Assembly (NCBI GenBank): GCA_964547415.1
Contig: CAZJNX010000192.1
Coordinates: forward strand, 1-9,112
Direction: 5' to 3'
DNA: 9,112 nucleotides
From: CAZJNX01 sp964547415
GTDB taxonomy: Bacteria > Pseudomonadota > Alphaproteobacteria > Rhizobiales > Amorphaceae
Part shown: positions 7,199-9,112 of the stretch, in pieces
Numbering within the stretch: position 1 is the stretch's first letter
Layout of the letters: the number at the start of each line of letters is the position of its first letter
Translations under genes and position numbers: made by a program
Notes under the pieces: generated by a model
Database searches by the model: none
What the model was told of the DNA's origin: nothing
The model's input: the letters and a program-made list of their open reading frames with translations, nothing else

Positions 7199-7467
7199 CG
7201 CGGCGGCCCAGGAGGGGCTCCGGCAGGATCCGTGCTCGGGGGCGGTGTTCGCCTTCCGTGGCCGGCGGGGCGACCGGCTGAAACTTCATTTACTCGGACG
7301 GCTAGGGCTTCTGCCTCACCTACAAGGTCCGCGAGCGCGGCCGCTTGCCGTGGCCCTCGCCGGCGGACGGCACGGCGCGGCTGATTTCGGCCCAGCTCGC
7401 GATGCTGTGGGAGGGCATCGACTGGCGCCGGCCGGCCTGGAGCGCGCCGCCGCGACGGCTTGCCTGA
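7190..7467 (+). pseudogene. tnpB: IS66 family accessory protein TnpB (Orf2), broken
   Basis: The typical TnpB core is visible in two frames. Up to about 7284 one frame gives QEGLRQDPCSGAVFAFRGRR followed by GDRLKL. After that another frame gives GFCLTYKVRERGRLPWP, then LAMLWEGIDWRRPAW, ending with TGA at 7465-7467. One extra base near 7284-7288 shifts the frame, and the codon for the Gln of the usual DGQGF motif has become TAG at about 7303, so there are two independent lesions. The first third of the gene (region around the RKG motif) is absent, replaced by IS630 sequence. TnpB is an accessory protein needed for IS66 movement and of poorly known biochemistry. It precedes tnpC, as in normal IS66 order (tnpA-tnpB-tnpC); tnpA is absent. 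Confidence 0.8.
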
Positions 7468-7516
7468 TCGTGGATCCAGGGCTGCCGGTTCGCCGGATCC
7501 GCGGGTGCGTCGGGGC

Positions 7517-8487
7517 ATGCACGCTGATTCGCTGCCCGCCGATCCCGATGCGCTGAAGGCGATCATTCGCGCTTGAGGAACGAGCTGGCGTCGAAGGGGA
7601 GCGTGATCCGCCGTCTAAAGGCCGAGCTCGCCGTCCTCAAGCGGGCCCGGTTCGGCGCCCCGTCGGAGAAGCTCGCGCGGGTGATCGAGCAGCTCGCGCT
7701 CGCGCTCGGCGAGTGCGAGGCGGACGAGGCTGCCGCTGGGCTCGGCGCGACCGATCCAGCACCGAGCGACCGCAGGAGCGAGGGTCCCGCCCGCCAGCCG
7801 CTGCCGCCGCACCTGCCGCGCGAGGCGGTCGTGCATCCGCCCCCGGCGACGTGCCCGGACTGCGGCGGCGGAACGGTCCTGAAGCGCGGCGAGGATGTCA
7901 CCGACGTCCTCGAGTACGTGCCTGCGTCGTTCCGGGTGATCCGGCATGGGCGGCCGCGTACCGTTTGCCGGTCCTGCGACCGGACCGTGCAGGCGGCGCC
8001 GCCCCGCCTGCCGCCCCTGCGCGGCAAGCCCAGTCCCGGCCTCCTCGCGCACATCCTCGCCGCGAAGGACTGCGATCACCTTCCGCTGCACCGCCAGGCC
8101 GAGATCGACGCCCGCGAGGGCGTCGACATCGCCCGGTCGACGATGGCCGACCGGATCGGCGAGGCGTCGGCGCTGATGGCGCCGCTGGTCGAGGCGCTCT
8201 CGGCCCACGTCTTCTCGGCCGACCGCCTGCACGGGGACGACACGGGCTCCCATCGCAAGTTCGCAACGCGAACTTCGATGGGGTCCCGATACGCCGGTGC
8301 CGCTGCTCGCGCCCGGCAACGGCAAGACGCGGCAGGGGCGGCTGTGGGTCTACGTGCGCGACGGCCGTCCCGCCGGCGACGCCGACACGCCACCGGACGC
8401 ATGCTACCGCTACAGCCCGGACCGCAAGGGCATCCATCCGCACTGCCACCTCGCGCCGTTCGCGGGCGTGCTGCACGCCGACGGCTT
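7517..8487 (+). pseudogene. tnpC: IS66 family transposase TnpC, disrupted and truncated
   Basis: The start at 7517 gives MHADSLPADPDALKAII, then a net one-base loss near 7566-7575 brings a TGA (7574-7576). The next frame carries RNELASKGSVIRRLKAEL and FGAPSEKLARVIEQL, the coiled-coil N-terminus of TnpC. It continues with CPDCGGG and a later C-x2-C zinc-finger half (CRSCDR), then CDHLPLHRQAEIDAREGVDI and LHGDDT, the first catalytic Asp motif. A 49-base insertion (8245-8293) shifts the frame. After it the sequence resumes as PVPLLAPGNGKTRQGRLWVY up to HLAPFAGVLHADGF, where it ends at the tip of the next IS66 element (about 8487). The middle catalytic Asp (HADG) is present; the final Glu region is lost. 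Three separate lesions make it inactive. Confidence 0.88.
8243..8288. repeat. Hairpin-forming palindrome inside the tnpC remnant
   Basis: The left arm (8243-8264) and right arm (8268-8288) are reverse complements around the 3-base loop AAC. The innermost eight pairs (AAGTTCGC/GCGAACTT) are perfect, then one unpaired base, then CCCATCG/CGATGGG, then CGGG/CCCG after two mismatches. The hairpin makes up most of a 49-base block (8245-8293) with no counterpart in normal IS66 transposases, where the Asp-Asp-Thr codons run directly into Pro-Val-Pro. ACACG before and ATACG at the end of the block could be an imperfect duplication. It looks like a small palindromic insertion, though the origin is unknown. 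Confidence 0.75.
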
Positions 8488-8507
8488 TAAGCGGTCAGCG
8501 GGGACCG
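8487..8507. repeat. Terminal inverted repeat end of the second IS66 element
   Basis: The bases TTAAGCGGTCAGCGGGGACC (from 8487) fit the usual IS66 end (GTAAGCG...), apart from the first base. They lie directly beyond the stop codon (8508-8510, minus strand) of the second transposase fragment. The first IS66 copy loses its reading frame exactly here, after the codons for HADG. The point is therefore the junction where the second element entered the first, in opposite orientation. Confidence 0.65.
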
Positions 8508-9047
8508 TCAGGTGGGGAGGGGATGCCAGGGCATGAGGTCGTCGATCCGGCGGTTCGGCCAGCGGGCGGCGATGCGCTCGAGAGTGAGCGTGAGCCAGGC
8601 GTGCGGATCGACGCCGTTGAGCTTGGCGGTCGTCAGCAGCGTGGCGAGGGTCGGCCAGGTCCGCCCGCCACCGTCGGATCCTGCGAACAGGGCATTCTTG
8701 CGTGTGATGGTCTGCGGGCGGATTGCGCGCTCGACGCAGTTGGAGTCGAGGTCCACCCGGCCGTCGTCGAGGACGCGCTCGAGGTCCGCCCTGCGGGCGC
8801 GGGCGTCGCGGATCGCCTCGGCGAGCTTCGACTTGCCGGGGATCCGCCCGAGCTCATGCTGCCAGCGGTCGAACAGCTCGGCGACGATCGGCGCCGCGCC
8901 CTCCTGTCGTGCCGCGCGCCGCGCATCGGGTGGCCGGCCGCGGATCGTTTCTTCCAAGCGCCAGAGTGCGGCCATGCGTTCGACCGTCCACGACGCGGTC
9001 TGCGACAGCCCGGCGACGTGGAGCTCGTAGAACCTGCGGCGAAGATG
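8508..9047 (-). pseudogene. tnpC: IS66 family transposase TnpC, C-terminal part of a second copy
   Basis: Read from 9047, the frame encodes HLRRRFYELHVAGLSQTASW, the block that follows the CWAH motif in IS66 transposases. It continues with EETIRGRPPDARRAARQE, DLDSNCVERAIRP (corresponding to the D-N-x2-ERxIRP region with the catalytic Glu), and NALFAGSDGGGRTWPTLAT, ending WPNRRIDDLMPW and TGA at 8508. The reading frame is intact over 180 codons and less decayed than the other IS66 pieces, so this is the youngest layer seen. The N-terminal part is missing: just before HLRRR the CWA codons are replaced by unrelated sequence at about 9048-9058. An internal ATG at 8975 could start a 155-residue product, but it would lack two catalytic residues. 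Confidence 0.9.
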
Positions 9048-9057
9048 ATGGCATGGA

Positions 9058-9112
9058 TGTGTACCGGTCCACGGTTTTGAGACAGGACTTTGGGTTAGGC
9101 GGCGTTCTGCAT
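9058..9112 (-). mobile_element. Possible end of a third insertion sequence
   Basis: Read leftward from the right edge, a frame ends with MQNAA and TAA at 9095-9097. A short untranslated stretch follows, ending in GGACCGGTACA near 9058-9060, where IS66 sequence is abruptly cut. A transposase stop close to an end that reads TG inward is typical of IS3-type elements, but no catalytic sequence is inside the window and I cannot name the family. It could equally be debris of another kind. Confidence 0.3.

Noticed and set aside
7713..9080. 455-codon + strand frame across the two IS66 pieces
   Set aside because: It is Arg/Pro/Gly-rich, shares no motif with any family, and crosses the junction of two inverted transposase fragments. 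It is a shadow.
1..9112. CRISPR array, tRNA, rRNA or riboswitch
   Set aside because: No regularly spaced repeats, no tRNA-like TTCRA loop with matching stems, and no conserved RNA motif were seen on either strand.

Overview
The window is GC-rich DNA. Codon third positions are strongly GC-biased and no tRNA, rRNA or CRISPR array is visible. The gene families (IS66 and IS630 transposases, a GDP-mannose 4,6-dehydratase, a large glycosyltransferase with an N-terminal beta-rich extension) suggest an alphaproteobacterium, perhaps Rhodobacterales or a relative. The lineage is an inference from family resemblance. The region reads as a surface-polysaccharide gene island, chromosomal or plasmid-borne, bordered and partly destroyed by old insertion sequences.

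Left part (1-2220). A + strand gene (153-1685) encodes a helical-repeat protein with a UPF0149/YecA-like C-terminal domain. It is followed by a decayed helix-turn-helix reading frame (1686-1892) and the C-terminal remnant of an IS66 transposase (about 1990-2220). The first ~120 bases look better as coding sequence on the opposite strand, so a junction may lie near base 100.

Central operon (2221-6749, all on the - strand, transcribed right to left). The order is gmd (GDP-mannose 4,6-dehydratase), an 822-residue glycosyltransferase overlapping gmd by 14 bp, a sulfotransferase-like gene of clearly lower GC, and the first ~54 codons of manC (mannose-1-phosphate guanylyltransferase), cut off by the IS66 end at 2220. 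ManC makes GDP-mannose and Gmd converts it to GDP-4-keto-6-deoxymannose. A glycosyltransferase and a sulfotransferase could then use or decorate the product, so a 6-deoxyhexose-containing, possibly sulfated exopolysaccharide or O-antigen is a reasonable inference. Local GDP-mannose synthesis is broken, so another guanylyltransferase would be required.

Right part (6814-9112). This is a stack of dead insertion sequences. An IS630 transposase remnant (6814-about 7195) runs in frame into an IS66 tnpB remnant (about 7195-7467, with one frameshift and one nonsense codon). An IS66 tnpC copy follows (7517-about 8487). It has an early frameshift and a 49-base insertion carrying a near-perfect hairpin exactly at the first catalytic Asp motif. 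That copy is interrupted at about 8487 by the end of a second IS66 element in the opposite orientation (8487-9047). The second element is itself cut by what may be the end of a third element (about 9058-9112).

I found no complete undescribed system. The observations most worth a second look are the palindromic insertion in tnpC, the IS630/IS66 in-frame chimera, the low-GC sulfotransferase inside the operon, and the multidomain glycosyltransferase. All family assignments rest on motifs recognised by eye; no database search was possible.
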